From the NCBI RefSeq assembly GCF_003730015.1, contig NZ_RJTU01000008.1, forward strand, positions 55,892 to 119,891: 64,000 bases of DNA, in the 5' to 3' direction. This DNA is from Epilithonimonas hominis. GTDB taxonomy: Bacteria; Bacteroidota; Bacteroidia; Flavobacteriales; Weeksellaceae. The notes below the pieces were generated by a model. The model saw only the letters and a list, made by a program, of their open reading frames with translations, did no database searches and was not told the DNA's origin. Positions 1 through 7,599 of this stretch are shown piece by piece. Position 1 is the first letter of the stretch; every line of letters begins with the position of its first letter. Both the position numbers and the translations under genes were made by a program.

Positions 1-125
1 TTAGAAAACTCAGAAAGTTCAATATCTTTGGACTGAATTTCTCCTTTTGGAGAGACTTTTCCACAAGAAATGATGATTATCGAAAAGATAAAGAGATATG
101 TAAAGGAATTAAGAATTCGTTTCAA
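1..125 (-). CDS. Lipoprotein, N-terminal part only (cut by window edge)
   Basis: The reverse strand reads a positively charged start, a hydrophobic run and a lipobox ending I-I-S-C at about residue 21. This is a typical lipoprotein signal peptide for export and outer-membrane or periplasmic anchoring. I find no ATG in frame; the best start is TTG at 123-125, so the start is uncertain. Only about 41 residues are present and the rest lies beyond the left edge, so no function can be given. Confidence 0.5.
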   Translation of the reverse strand, partial: MKRILNSFTYLFIFSIIIISCGKVSPKGEIQSKDIELSEFS

Positions 126-187
126 TTGAGTAATTTTTATTCGAAGCAATTTACAATTATTTTCAGAAAATAAGAAGATGACTTTAA

Positions 188-637
188 TCAAAAAGAAAGT
201 CCGCCGTATCTCACGAAACTTCCCAATAACAGCATCAAAACACCGATTGTTGTAACCGACAAAATGTGAAAAGCCATCAGAGGTAAAGTTTTAGCAGTCA
301 GTTTGGGAATCACGAAAAAATTGGCGCTGATTGCAAACAATACAGTTATCAGAAGTAAAATCAATTTCAAAGAAATAACAGTTTCTATAGGATTCGAAAA
401 ATGAAACCAATTTGAAAATCCAATTCCGAATTTGTAAGACATCCAAACGCCAGAAATGACCATCAAAAGCAAAGCAGGAATTCCTATTTTCTCATACTTT
501 CGTTCGAAATCGAGGAGAATTTCCACATCCTTTTTTTTCAAAACTTCTGGCAAAATTGTTACCGCTAAAATCAAATGTCCGCCAACCCAAATCGAGGCTC
601 CCAAAAGATGGATAATCAATAGCAAATGATGACTCAT
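188..637 (-). CDS. CopD-family membrane protein
   Basis: A 149-aa integral membrane protein with four hydrophobic segments. It has an N-terminal His-containing helix (MSHHLLLIIHLLGASIWVGG) and a later GVW motif, the pattern of the CopD copper-resistance/haem-type membrane domain. I use the ATG at 635-637: a longer frame is open to 766, but that extension lies wholly inside the upstream glycosyltransferase gene and is not hydrophobic. The start is 2 nt after the glycosyltransferase stop, so the two are probably translated together. Copper transport or haem binding is known for the family; the substrate here is not shown by the sequence. Confidence 0.75.
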   Translation of the reverse strand: MSHHLLLIIHLLGASIWVGGHLILAVTILPEVLKKKDVEILLDFERKYEKIGIPALLLMVISGVWMSYKFGIGFSNWFHFSNPIETVISLKLILLLITVLFAISANFFVIPKLTAKTLPLMAFHILSVTTIGVLMLLLGSFVRYGGLSF

Positions 638-639
638 AA

Positions 640-1602
640 TTAAATCATTTCTTCGATGTGATAATTCTTGTGCTCGCGGTTGCTTCTGATAATCAATTCG
701 CCCAAGAATCCCGCTACAAAAAGTAAACTTCCCAAAATCATCATGGTCAAAGCAATAAAAAACCAAGGATTGTTTGCAATTAGGTTTCCATAGATTTTGA
801 AAATATAAACATCAATAAGCTTTGAAACACCCAACCAAATTGCTGATAAAAATCCGATAATGAACATCAAAGTTCCCACAGCGCCAAAGAAATGCATTGG
901 TCTCCCACCAAATCTGCTCACAAACCAAAGCGTTACCAAATCCAAAAATCCACGAACAAAACGTTCTGTCCCGAATTTTGAAGTTCCATAAGGTCTTGCC
1001 TGATGCTGAACTGGTTTTTCCGTGATATTTCTGAAACCTGCATTGGCCGCCAAAACCGGAATATAACGGTGCATATCGCCGTAAACATCAATGGATTTTA
1101 CGACCTGTTTTTTGTAAGCTTTCAATCCACAATTGAAATCGTGTAGCGAAACTCCTGAAACCTTTCTAGCCGCAGCATTGAAGAGTTTTGAAGGAATATT
1201 TTTGGTCATCACATTATCGAAACGTTTCTTTTTCCAACCGGAAACAATGTCATAATTTCCTGTGGTTACCATTTCATAAAGTTCAGGAATCTCTTCCGGA
1301 AAATCCTGTAAATCAGCATCCATTGTGATAATTACATCACCATTTACTTTCTCAAAAGCCGCGTGAAGTGCCTGAGATTTTCCGTAGTTTTTGGAAAATT
1401 TAATCCCGTGAATCTGCAGATGTTGGATTTTCATATTTTCTATGATAGACCAAGACAAATCTGTGCTTCCGTCATCTATGAACCAAACTTCGTAAGATAA
1501 TTTGTTGTCTCGACAAACTTGGTCGATTCTGGTAAAGAGTTCTTCCAGAGATTCTTCTTCGTTGAGAAGTGGAACTATAATAGATAAATTCAAATGGTTC
1601 AA
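640..1602 (-). CDS. Polyprenyl-phosphate glycosyltransferase, family 2 (GtrB/DPM1-like)
   Basis: A 320-aa GT-A fold enzyme. Residues 5-35 carry the IIVPLLNEEE start of GT2 enzymes, a DDGSTD motif follows near 43-48, and the metal/nucleotide-sugar DxD motif is DAD at 95-97 (DADLQDFPEE). Two C-terminal hydrophobic helices (about 235-260 and 285-305) anchor it in the inner membrane, as in enzymes that load a sugar onto undecaprenyl or dolichyl phosphate. The start appears to be TTG (1600-1602), which overlaps the TGA of the PIN gene in the string TTGA, a coupled junction. It is the third gene of a run antitoxin-toxin-glycosyltransferase-CopD. The sugar is not deducible. Confidence 0.85.
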   Translation of the reverse strand: MNHLNLSIIVPLLNEEESLEELFTRIDQVCRDNKLSYEVWFIDDGSTDLSWSIIENMKIQHLQIHGIKFSKNYGKSQALHAAFEKVNGDVIITMDADLQDFPEEIPELYEMVTTGNYDIVSGWKKKRFDNVMTKNIPSKLFNAAARKVSGVSLHDFNCGLKAYKKQVVKSIDVYGDMHRYIPVLAANAGFRNITEKPVQHQARPYGTSKFGTERFVRGFLDLVTLWFVSRFGGRPMHFFGAVGTLMFIIGFLSAIWLGVSKLIDVYIFKIYGNLIANNPWFFIALTMMILGSLLFVAGFLGELIIRSNREHKNYHIEEMI

Positions 1603-2027
1603 CTTTTAAGTTTTTTATTAATGTAAATAATTGCTTCGTCAGGTGCAAAAACCGAAATTTCTGAGGTAGAGAAATCTTTCATATCACGAGTGATAATGCC
1701 TGTTAAATTTTCTGTTTTATGAGCACAAAAAATCTGTACAGCATCTTCATAATCTTTATGAATTGATTTTAAACCTTTTTGCAAAATTATTTTATCTACA
1801 GAAATAATCTCTATTATTTCAAGAATTTCTGACAGAGATTTTCTCACTTTTTCTTCTGCAAAAGCTTTTTTTAAAATATAATGTGAGGTTAATACCGATT
1901 GTGATGATGTATAAAGAAAAATATGTTTGTTATAAGCCAAATTGAATATCTGATTGGCATTCTCGGCAAATGGTTTGCGTTCTGATAAGAAGTCTAAAAT
2001 CAGATTGGTATCTATAAAGAAATTCAT
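1599..2027 (-). CDS. PIN-domain ribonuclease toxin (VapC-like)
   Basis: A 142-aa protein starting MNFFIDTNLILDFLSERKPF, the classic PIN N-terminus with the first catalytic Asp in F-I-D-T-N. Further acidic residues sit in E-D-A-V-Q near 94-98 and in T-R-D-M-K-D-F near 114-120, as expected for a metal-dependent RNase site. PIN toxins of type II systems cleave RNA when not bound by antitoxin. The start codon overlaps the antitoxin stop by one base (TAATG). The stop overlaps the TTG start of the glycosyltransferase. The partner is the upstream DUF6364-type protein. Confidence 0.85.
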   Translation of the reverse strand: MNFFIDTNLILDFLSERKPFAENANQIFNLAYNKHIFLYTSSQSVLTSHYILKKAFAEEKVRKSLSEILEIIEIISVDKIILQKGLKSIHKDYEDAVQIFCAHKTENLTGIITRDMKDFSTSEISVFAPDEAIIYINKKLKS

Positions 2028-2272
2028 TATAAATCATATTTTTCTTTATAATAATCATCTAATGCTTTATCATAATCAAAATTTTCAGGAAGTTTCAAAC
2101 TACCGGCTAGATTTTTGATTTTGGGCGAAAGTTCACTTTTATCGGATTCTTCAACCAAAGATTCCAAATATTTCTGAACCATCTCAGAAAGGCTTCTCTG
2201 TGTTCCTTTAGCGTATTTTTTTGCTTTTTCTATAACTGATTTTTCCACAGTCAAAGTCAATTTTGTCGTCAT
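2027..2272 (-). CDS. Antitoxin, DUF6364-like ribbon-helix-helix-type
   Basis: An 81-aa protein. The N-terminus T-K-L-T-L-T-V-E-K-S-V-I-E-K-A-K-K-Y-A-K is a short beta strand followed by a helix, then S-L-S-E-M-V-Q-K-Y-L-E, the arrangement of ribbon-helix-helix DNA-binding antitoxins seen in DUF6364. The acidic C-terminus would wrap the toxin. I use ATG at 2270-2272; a GTG lies one codon upstream. It directly precedes the PIN toxin with a one-base overlap and probably represses the operon through the repeats at 2274-2300. Confidence 0.8.
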   Translation of the reverse strand: MTTKLTLTVEKSVIEKAKKYAKGTQRSLSEMVQKYLESLVEESDKSELSPKIKNLAGSLKLPENFDYDKALDDYYKEKYDL

Positions 2273-2273
2273 C

Positions 2274-2315
2274 ACGTATTATTTTAGTAAAGATACGTAT
2301 AAAATTGATACCAAA
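2274..2315 (-). promoter_or_regulatory. Promoter and candidate operator of the PIN/antitoxin operon
   Basis: On the reverse strand a TTTG (CAAA at 2312-2315) is followed after 16 nt by TATCTTTA (2288-2295), a good match to the Bacteroidota -33/-7 promoter. The hexamer ACGTAT occurs at 2274-2279 and 2295-2300, exactly 21 bp apart (two helical turns), and the second lies inside the perfect palindrome ATACGTAT (2293-2300). Such spacing suits a dimeric antitoxin. Binding is inferred. Confidence 0.5.
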
Positions 2316-2903
2316 CTATTCGTAGCGTTTTTTGTTTTTCAAAAATCCTGCAATTACGATAGACAAAAGTAAATAAAATAGTAAAACGCCTCCAAAAATA
2401 GCAGATAAAAAACTGAATGAAAAATAATTAATATTTTGCTTTTTAGCACCATTAATACCAATGCTCATTTTTTTATACTCATCATTCAAGCTTTTAATTT
2501 TTTCCGTGTCTTTTGGGTTTATCTCTTTGATTTGCTTATTGTAAGACTCGTCCAACTTTGTCAATTCTGATTCAATATGTTGATGATTCAGCATATCTCT
2601 GGCATCTGTATCAACATAATTAAGAAACAAAAAAATCGACATAAAAGATAGAAAACCGCCAACAAATAATGTTATAAAAATCTGTTTAAAGGCCTGAGGA
2701 TAAGTGATTTCTCCAATATTCTTTCTCAGATAATAAACAGAAAGAAACCCCATTAAACTATAAATGAAAGTTAATCCAAACGCATTCACATTAATTGATA
2801 TGTTAAAATAATCTGGTCCTGCGAAAAAATAATACACTACGAAGAATAAAAACATAGTGATTGCGTACAAACCAAAGCCAAAGGCTATCGGGTTTTTTGT
2901 CAT
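2316..2903 (-). CDS. DUF4199 membrane protein
   Basis: A 195-aa protein with three hydrophobic segments in the first 100 residues and one at the C-terminus (about 165-190), separated by a charged helical stretch (about 105-160, rich in Glu/Lys) that probably lies outside the membrane. The Y-P-Q-A-F-K motif after the third helix is seen in DUF4199 proteins of Bacteroidota. That family often lies beside GT2 glycosyltransferases, as here. Its biochemical role is unknown. It is separated from the next gene by the toxin-antitoxin promoter. Confidence 0.7.
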   Translation of the reverse strand: MTKNPIAFGFGLYAITMFLFFVVYYFFAGPDYFNISINVNAFGLTFIYSLMGFLSVYYLRKNIGEITYPQAFKQIFITLFVGGFLSFMSIFLFLNYVDTDARDMLNHQHIESELTKLDESYNKQIKEINPKDTEKIKSLNDEYKKMSIGINGAKKQNINYFSFSFLSAIFGGVLLFYLLLSIVIAGFLKNKKRYE

Positions 2904-3016
2904 AAATCTAAATTTTGATACTTAATTAATAAAAAAAATGAAAAATTTTGTCCTTAATAATCAATTTATTAACCTCAATTATATCGATAGTTAAAGGATT
3001 TTTCATTAATTCTTTT

Positions 3017-3045
3017 TTTGAAATTGCAATATTTTTCTATCTTTG
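3017..3045 (+). promoter_or_regulatory. Promoter of SRP RNA gene
   Basis: TTTG at 3017-3020, a 17-nt spacer, then TATCTTTG at 3038-3045, matching the Bacteroidota consensus TTTG/TAnnTTTG. The expected start lies a few bases downstream, just at the RNA gene. Confidence 0.65.
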
Positions 3046-3049
3046 CACC

Positions 3050-3142
3050 GGCAAGTCCTAAACAACCAGCTCCTGAGAATCCTCCAGGGTGGGAACGCAG
3101 CAAAGGTAATCGGTTGTAGCGGTGTGATTTAGGTAGCTTGCC
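3050..3142 (+). ncRNA. ffs: Signal recognition particle RNA, small bacterial (4.5S) type
   Basis: The 5' arm GGCAAGTCCTAAACAACC pairs with the 3' arm GGTTGTAGCGGTG ... TAGCTTGCC to make one long hairpin. The tip carries the invariant SRP domain IV bases: GTGGGAACGCAGCAAAGGTA (about 3090-3110) contains the asymmetric loop bound by Ffh. The RNA targets ribosomes making membrane proteins to the membrane with Ffh/FtsY. A T-run directly after the 3' arm (3144-3149) ends transcription. Confidence 0.95.
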
Positions 3143-3216
3143 ATTTTTTATTTCTATAGGTTACGAGATTAAGCCATATTCAAGATTTTGAATTGACTTA
3201 ATCTCTTAATTTTTTG

Positions 3217-3900
3217 TTAGAATTCGAACTCCTCTCCTAGTTTTGGTAAAGTGAATTCGATGTTCTTATCAGTGAAATGCTTTTTGGCTTCTTCGTGATT
3301 GATCTCGATTGGTGGAAAAGTATCGAAATGACAACCAATCACTTTTGGTGTTTTCAATAATTCTGATGCTGCAAAAGCCGCTTTTCTAGGGCACATTGTA
3401 TAATGTTTCCCAACTGGAAGGATAGACAAGTCTAAAGTCCCGAAAACCTGCGGAAACAAGCTCATTTCCGAACTTACACCAGTATCTCCAGCTAGATAAA
3501 GATTTCTTCTATCCGCAAATCTGAAAATATATCCAGCTGCTAAACCTCCGTAACTTCCGTCTGGGAAAGAACTGGTGTGCAAAGCAGGAACCATAGAAAT
3601 CTTCAAATCAACGATTTTTGCAGAACCTCCAAAGTTGATATCAATATTATTAGAATGTCCAAAGTATCCGCAAATCTCTGGCTGACCAATAACGGTTGCA
3701 TCTGGATGATTTTCAAGAACTTCTTTCACATCTCCAGTATGATCGCCGTGTGCGTGTGTAATCAAAATATAATCGATTTTCTGAGCTTTGATATCAAAAC
3801 CAGATTGCTCTTTCTGATAGTTGTAAAAAGGGTCAGCAAGAATCGTTTTTCCGTTGTATGTGAACAAAAAACAGTTTTGTCCTAAGAATTTTATTTTCAT
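3217..3900 (-). CDS. Metal-dependent hydrolase, metallo-beta-lactamase fold (UPF0173-like)
   Basis: A 227-aa protein with the T-H-A-H-G-D-H-T-G-D metal motif near residues 48-57 and a later A-G-D-T-G, giving a two-metal hydrolase site. The start MKIKFLGQNCFLF and the H-T-S-S-F-P region resemble the UPF0173 group of small cytoplasmic MBL hydrolases, whose substrate is unknown. It lies 14 nt after menA on the same strand, so it may be co-transcribed with it. That does not prove a role in quinone synthesis. Confidence 0.85.
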   Translation of the reverse strand: MKIKFLGQNCFLFTYNGKTILADPFYNYQKEQSGFDIKAQKIDYILITHAHGDHTGDVKEVLENHPDATVIGQPEICGYFGHSNNIDINFGGSAKIVDLKISMVPALHTSSFPDGSYGGLAAGYIFRFADRRNLYLAGDTGVSSEMSLFPQVFGTLDLSILPVGKHYTMCPRKAAFAASELLKTPKVIGCHFDTFPPIEINHEEAKKHFTDKNIEFTLPKLGEEFEF

Positions 3901-3914
3901 TTTTATTTGATTTA

Positions 3915-4850
3915 TTAATTAACAAAATTAAGCCCGACAGCCGTCAAAACAGCCATCATAAAAGTTAAGATTCCGACTTGTTTTAGGAATGGGTCAAGTA
4001 GTTTTGGTTCTTGGATTTTCATAATTGTTCTCCTCAATTTCATAAATGGGAACATTAGAATCATCACGATAAATGGATAATAGACAACTCCTTGATTGCT
4101 GTTAGCGAAATTAATCATCAGAAAAGTAAGCATTAATAAAATCGGAAGTTGCAATAAAATGATTTCATAAATCATTGCTTTTTTGTAGCCTAATCTCAAT
4201 GCAAACGTTTTCTTTCCAGATAATTCGTCATTCACAATATCTCTCATATTATTGAGATTAAGAACCGCCATACTTAACATTCCGATAGCAGAAGCCGGAA
4301 TCAGAATATCGCAATCGAAGGTTTTTGTAAACAGGAAATAACTTCCGCAAACCGAAACCAATCCGAAAAAGATGAACACGAAAATATCTCCTAATCCCAA
4401 GTAGCCATAAGGTTTTTTACCAACAGTATATCCAATTGCGGCCAAAATACAAGCAATTCCCAACCCGATGAAAATCCAGAATTCTCTAATATTTATAGGA
4501 TAAAAAGCAACGTATAATAAAGCAACTGTTGCTACAAATGATAAAATAGAAAGCAAAATAACAGCATTTCGCATTTGAGTTGCTGTAATTTTTCCTGAAG
4601 CTACTGCTCTACTTTCTGCTTCACCAATTCTATTTTTGTCAGTTCCTTTTACACCATCGCCATAATCGTTGGCAAAATTGGAAAGAATTTGATATAATAA
4701 AGTTACTAAAAGCGCCAAAGCAAAAATTCTCCAATCCCAAACTCCGCCTTCTTGAGAAAGTCTCCATTTGGCAATGAAAGCTCCCATAATAATTCCACTC
4801 AAAGAAAGCGGTAAAGTTCTAAGCCTTGCGGCTTGTATCCAATGTTTCAT
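3915..4850 (-). CDS. menA: 1,4-dihydroxy-2-naphthoate polyprenyltransferase
   Basis: A 311-aa membrane enzyme that prenylates 1,4-dihydroxy-2-naphthoate to demethylmenaquinone. The start MKHWIQAARLRTLPLS and the Mg-binding N-D-Y-G-D-G-V-K-G-T-D (UbiA/MenA NDxxD motif) are clear, with a second acidic loop D-I-V-N-D-E-L-S-G-K-K-T. About eight or nine membrane helices alternate with these loops. The frame is open 14 codons further upstream, but the ATG at 4848-4850 matches the family N-terminus. menB lies 77 nt upstream on the same strand, so both steps of menaquinone synthesis are adjacent. Confidence 0.93.
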   Translation of the reverse strand: MKHWIQAARLRTLPLSLSGIIMGAFIAKWRLSQEGGVWDWRIFALALLVTLLYQILSNFANDYGDGVKGTDKNRIGEAESRAVASGKITATQMRNAVILLSILSFVATVALLYVAFYPINIREFWIFIGLGIACILAAIGYTVGKKPYGYLGLGDIFVFIFFGLVSVCGSYFLFTKTFDCDILIPASAIGMLSMAVLNLNNMRDIVNDELSGKKTFALRLGYKKAMIYEIILLQLPILLMLTFLMINFANSNQGVVYYPFIVMILMFPFMKLRRTIMKIQEPKLLDPFLKQVGILTFMMAVLTAVGLNFVN

Positions 4851-4927
4851 ATTAATTATAAGTGGTAAATTATAAATGATAAATGATGACAATGATATCT
4901 ATTATCATTCATCGATTATCAATTATG

Positions 4928-5764
4928 TTACGAAATCCACTGGTCATCACCAAAATTAGGTTTACGCTTCTCTAGGAACGCATTTCTACCCTCTTTTGCT
5001 TCTTCTGTCATATAAGCCAAACGTGTTGCTTCGCCTGCAAAAATCTGTTGTCCAACCATTCCGTCGTCTGTTAAATTCATTGCAAATTTTAGCATTCTGA
5101 TTGATGTTGGAGATTTAGCAAGAATTTCCTGCGCCCATTCGTAAGCCGTATCTTCCAATTCTGCGTGAGGAATTACAGCGTTTACCATTCCCATATCAGC
5201 AGCTTCCTGAGCAGAATAATTTCTTCCTAAGAAGAAGATTTCTCTGGCTTTTTTCTGACCCACCATTTTCGCTAAATAAGCAGAACCGTAACCTCCGTCA
5301 AAGCTTGTTACATCGGCATCAGTCTGTTTGAAAATAGCGTGTTCTTCGCTCGCCAAAGTCAAATCGCAAACCACGTGAAGCGAATGTCCACCGCCAACTG
5401 CCCAACCATTAACTACAGCAATCACAGCCTTTGGCATAAAACGAATCAAACGCTGAACTTCCAAAATATTCAAACGATGTCTTCCGTCTTCGCCAACGTA
5501 ACCTTGATGTCCACGTGCTTTTTGGTCGCCACCGCTACAGAATGCGTGTCCGCCGTCTTTTGGACTTGGACCTTCTCCTGTCAACAGCACAACACCGATT
5601 GAAGAATCTTCATAAGCGTCATAAAAAGCATCGTAAAGTTCTGAGGTTGTTTTTGGACGAAAAGCATTTCTGACTTCTGGTCTGTTGATAGCGATTCTTG
5701 CTACGCCATTTGATTTTTTATAGGTAATATCTTCGTATTCTTTGACGATTTTCCAGTCTGCCAT
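4928..5764 (-). CDS. menB: 1,4-dihydroxy-2-naphthoyl-CoA synthase
   Basis: A 278-aa crotonase-fold enzyme that closes the naphthoate ring from o-succinylbenzoyl-CoA. Visible family marks are R-P-E-V-R-N-A-F-R-P near residue 29, the CoA/oxyanion region F-C-S-G-G-D-Q-K-A-R-G, A-V-V-N-G-W-A-V-G-G-G-H, and S-F-D-G-G-Y-G-S in the active-site loop. Length is normal for MenB. It precedes menA in the same direction and encodes a cytoplasmic enzyme of menaquinone synthesis. Confidence 0.95.
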   Translation of the reverse strand: MADWKIVKEYEDITYKKSNGVARIAINRPEVRNAFRPKTTSELYDAFYDAYEDSSIGVVLLTGEGPSPKDGGHAFCSGGDQKARGHQGYVGEDGRHRLNILEVQRLIRFMPKAVIAVVNGWAVGGGHSLHVVCDLTLASEEHAIFKQTDADVTSFDGGYGSAYLAKMVGQKKAREIFFLGRNYSAQEAADMGMVNAVIPHAELEDTAYEWAQEILAKSPTSIRMLKFAMNLTDDGMVGQQIFAGEATRLAYMTEEAKEGRNAFLEKRKPNFGDDQWIS

Positions 5765-6035
5765 TTTTTGAAAATTTAGAGTGTAAATATAAGTAGAATT
5801 GACGGGGTTTCAAAAGAATTATGCAAATGAGAATAGGATAATTATTTTCATAATCTATATCTCTATTTCTTTTAAAAACACAAAGTCCGCAAAGATTCTT
5901 TGAAATTATTGAGAATATTACAAGGTTCGCAAAGGTACTTCGACAAGCTCAGTATAAACTTCAAACTCAACAAAGAAATTAATTGGTTCAAATTTCGAAA
6001 AACAATCTCTTTTAAAGTATGAATCTTACGCCCAA
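5765..6035. other. Intergenic stretch with a repeat-like block
   Basis: No gene is seen. The stretch contains CACAAAGTCCGCAAAG (5880-5895) and a related CAAGGTTCGCAAAGGTACTT (5921-5940), followed by CTTCGACAAGCTCAGTATAA (5938-5957). The latter word is, from general experience, frequent between genes in many bacteria and may be an interspersed repeat. That cannot be confirmed in a single window. Confidence 0.35.
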
Positions 6036-6042
6036 ATAAAAA

Positions 6043-6064
6043 AGCCTCAGAAAAATCTGAAGCT
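6043..6064 (-). terminator. Rho-independent terminator of the DUF4920 gene
   Basis: The arms AGCTTCAGA and TCTGAGGCT (reverse strand) pair with one mismatch around a TTTT loop and are followed by TTTTTTATTT. It lies 23 nt after the stop at 6087. Confidence 0.8.
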
Positions 6065-6086
6065 TATAAATTATATTTTGAAATAA

Positions 6087-6578
6087 TTATTCTACAACTT
6101 TGATGGCGCTTGCCAAAAATCTTGTTTCGGTTTTTGGTTCTGTAATCGCATCTATTTCTGCTTGCGGTTTTTTAGCATCTTCTGCGTAATGTTGCAATTC
6201 TTTTACAGAAGTAGTTTTGCTTTCTGCACTACCTTCCATCACAACAGTTTTTCCTTCCAGAGCCGTTGGAACAAAGAATGCATAATCTTTCATCTTAACG
6301 AAAAATGTTTCTCCGGAATCTGTTGCCAAACTTACCCAACATCCTTTTTTAGGGCAAACAGCAGTTACTTTTCCTTTTACAGAAGTTTTAGCGATTTTTG
6401 GTGTAGATTTTAATTCTTTGTTCAGTTCGTCTGCAGAAATAGCTTTCTTAACAGCTTTTGCAGAAACATCCTGACCGTAAAACTCACCTACCTTCGCATC
6501 GCCAGCCGGAGGCCCAGATTGTGCAAATGCGGAAACAGACAAACCTATCAAAACAAAGGCGAATAATATATTCTTCAT
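6087..6578 (-). CDS. Secreted DUF4920 protein
   Basis: A 163-aa protein with a Sec signal peptide (MKNILFAFVLIGLSVSAFAQ, cleavage after A-F-A). The mature part has the DUF4920 pattern G-K-V-T-A-V-C-P-K-K-G-C-W-V, with two cysteines in a C-x4-C spacing, and V-K-M-K-D-Y-A-F-F-V-P. The fold is OB-like and probably periplasmic; a metal or redox role for the cysteines is possible but unproven. ATG at 6576-6578 is chosen over an in-frame TTG two codons upstream. It is a single gene with its own terminator. Confidence 0.8.
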   Translation of the reverse strand: MKNILFAFVLIGLSVSAFAQSGPPAGDAKVGEFYGQDVSAKAVKKAISADELNKELKSTPKIAKTSVKGKVTAVCPKKGCWVSLATDSGETFFVKMKDYAFFVPTALEGKTVVMEGSAESKTTSVKELQHYAEDAKKPQAEIDAITEPKTETRFLASAIKVVE

Positions 6579-6712
6579 AATCAATGAATTATTTTTAATG
6601 CTGTAAATTTAGAAAATTAATTAAAATAAAAAATTTTATTTTTTGATGTAACGAAAACAACTGTTCAATTGTCATATTAATTAACAAATCAAAATTATCA
6701 AAAATCATACTT

Positions 6713-7528
6713 ATGAAAATAAAACTTTTATCCCTGATTCTTTTGGCATCGGTTACCAATTTTTCTTGCATACAAACCAAAAACGGGTCAAATGATGTGA
6801 TGTTTTCCCACCTATTATCAGATTCCGGAAAAGGCGACGTGATTGAAAAATCTTACTCTGTTGACTTTGATGAGTTGCAGATTTCAAGTTCTCTGAGTGC
6901 AGAAGTTTTTAAATCCAATGTAGAAAAAATAGTTGTTTACGCACCTTCTGACCTAATGAAGTATGTGGTTGTAAAGCAGGAAGGAAGAAAAGTGAAGGTA
7001 AAAATCCAATCTGAAGGTAAACTGAACATATCAACAGACAGAATCAAAATTAAAGTCTATGCTAAGGATTTTGACGGATTGGTAGCCAATTCGAGCGGAA
7101 GTATTACTTTGAAAGACGATTTTAAATTTTCTGACCTTGATGTGAAAGTTTCTAGCTCTGGGAACATCAAAGGAAATATCAACGGAAACAATATTAATAT
7201 TCAAGCTTCCAGCAGTGGTGCGTTTTACGGTGAAGTCAATGCAAAAAATCTGAATATGCAAACTTCTTCATCAGGCGGAATCAATATCAAAGGAAAAGTA
7301 GAACGCGTAAGTGCTCAAGCATCTTCAAGCGGAGATATCAAAGCTGAAAACCTGACGGCAGACAACGCTGTTCTTACGACTTCTTCTTCGGCGGACATTA
7401 CGATTGGTGTCCGTACCAGCCTTACTGCAAGTGCTTCTTCCAGCGGAGATATCGATGTTGTGAAAAGAGGTGACCTGAGTAAAGTTTCTAAAAACGAAAG
7501 CAGTTCTGGAACTATTAATATCCGGTAA
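6713..7528 (+). CDS. Head-GIN/DUF2807 lipoprotein
   Basis: A 271-aa protein with a lipoprotein signal (lipobox T-N-F-S-C at residue 19). The body is a run of beta-helix-like repeats rich in S-S-S-G (SSSGNIKG, ASSSGAFYG, TSSSGGINI, ASSSGDIKA), the mark of the putative auto-transporter adhesin, head GIN domain family (DUF2807). It is probably anchored in the envelope. The family role is unknown; adhesion has been proposed from fold similarity only. Transcribed alone, with the shared hairpin at 7553-7576 downstream. Confidence 0.82.
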   Translation: MKIKLLSLILLASVTNFSCIQTKNGSNDVMFSHLLSDSGKGDVIEKSYSVDFDELQISSSLSAEVFKSNVEKIVVYAPSDLMKYVVVKQEGRKVKVKIQSEGKLNISTDRIKIKVYAKDFDGLVANSSGSITLKDDFKFSDLDVKVSSSGNIKGNINGNNINIQASSSGAFYGEVNAKNLNMQTSSSGGINIKGKVERVSAQASSSGDIKAENLTADNAVLTTSSSADITIGVRTSLTASASSSGDIDVVKRGDLSKVSKNESSSGTINIR

Positions 7529-7552
7529 TTATACTTTCTTACAAAAACGAGA

Positions 7553-7576
7553 AGAGCCCTGAAAAATCAAGGCTCT
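7553..7576. terminator. Bidirectional hairpin between convergent genes
   Basis: AGAGCCCTGA and TCAAGGCTCT pair with one mismatch around AAAA. It lies between the convergent DUF2807 gene and the zinc-ribbon gene. T-runs are weak on both sides (ATTTATTT on the plus strand, a later TTTTT on the minus strand), so efficiency is uncertain. Confidence 0.6.
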
Positions 7577-7599
7577 ATTTATTTGAATAACAAACTATT

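Noticed and set aside
6595..6780. 61-codon minus-strand frame before the head-GIN gene
   Set aside because: It crosses the promoter and signal peptide of the plus-strand lipoprotein gene; composition is that of AT-rich non-coding DNA.
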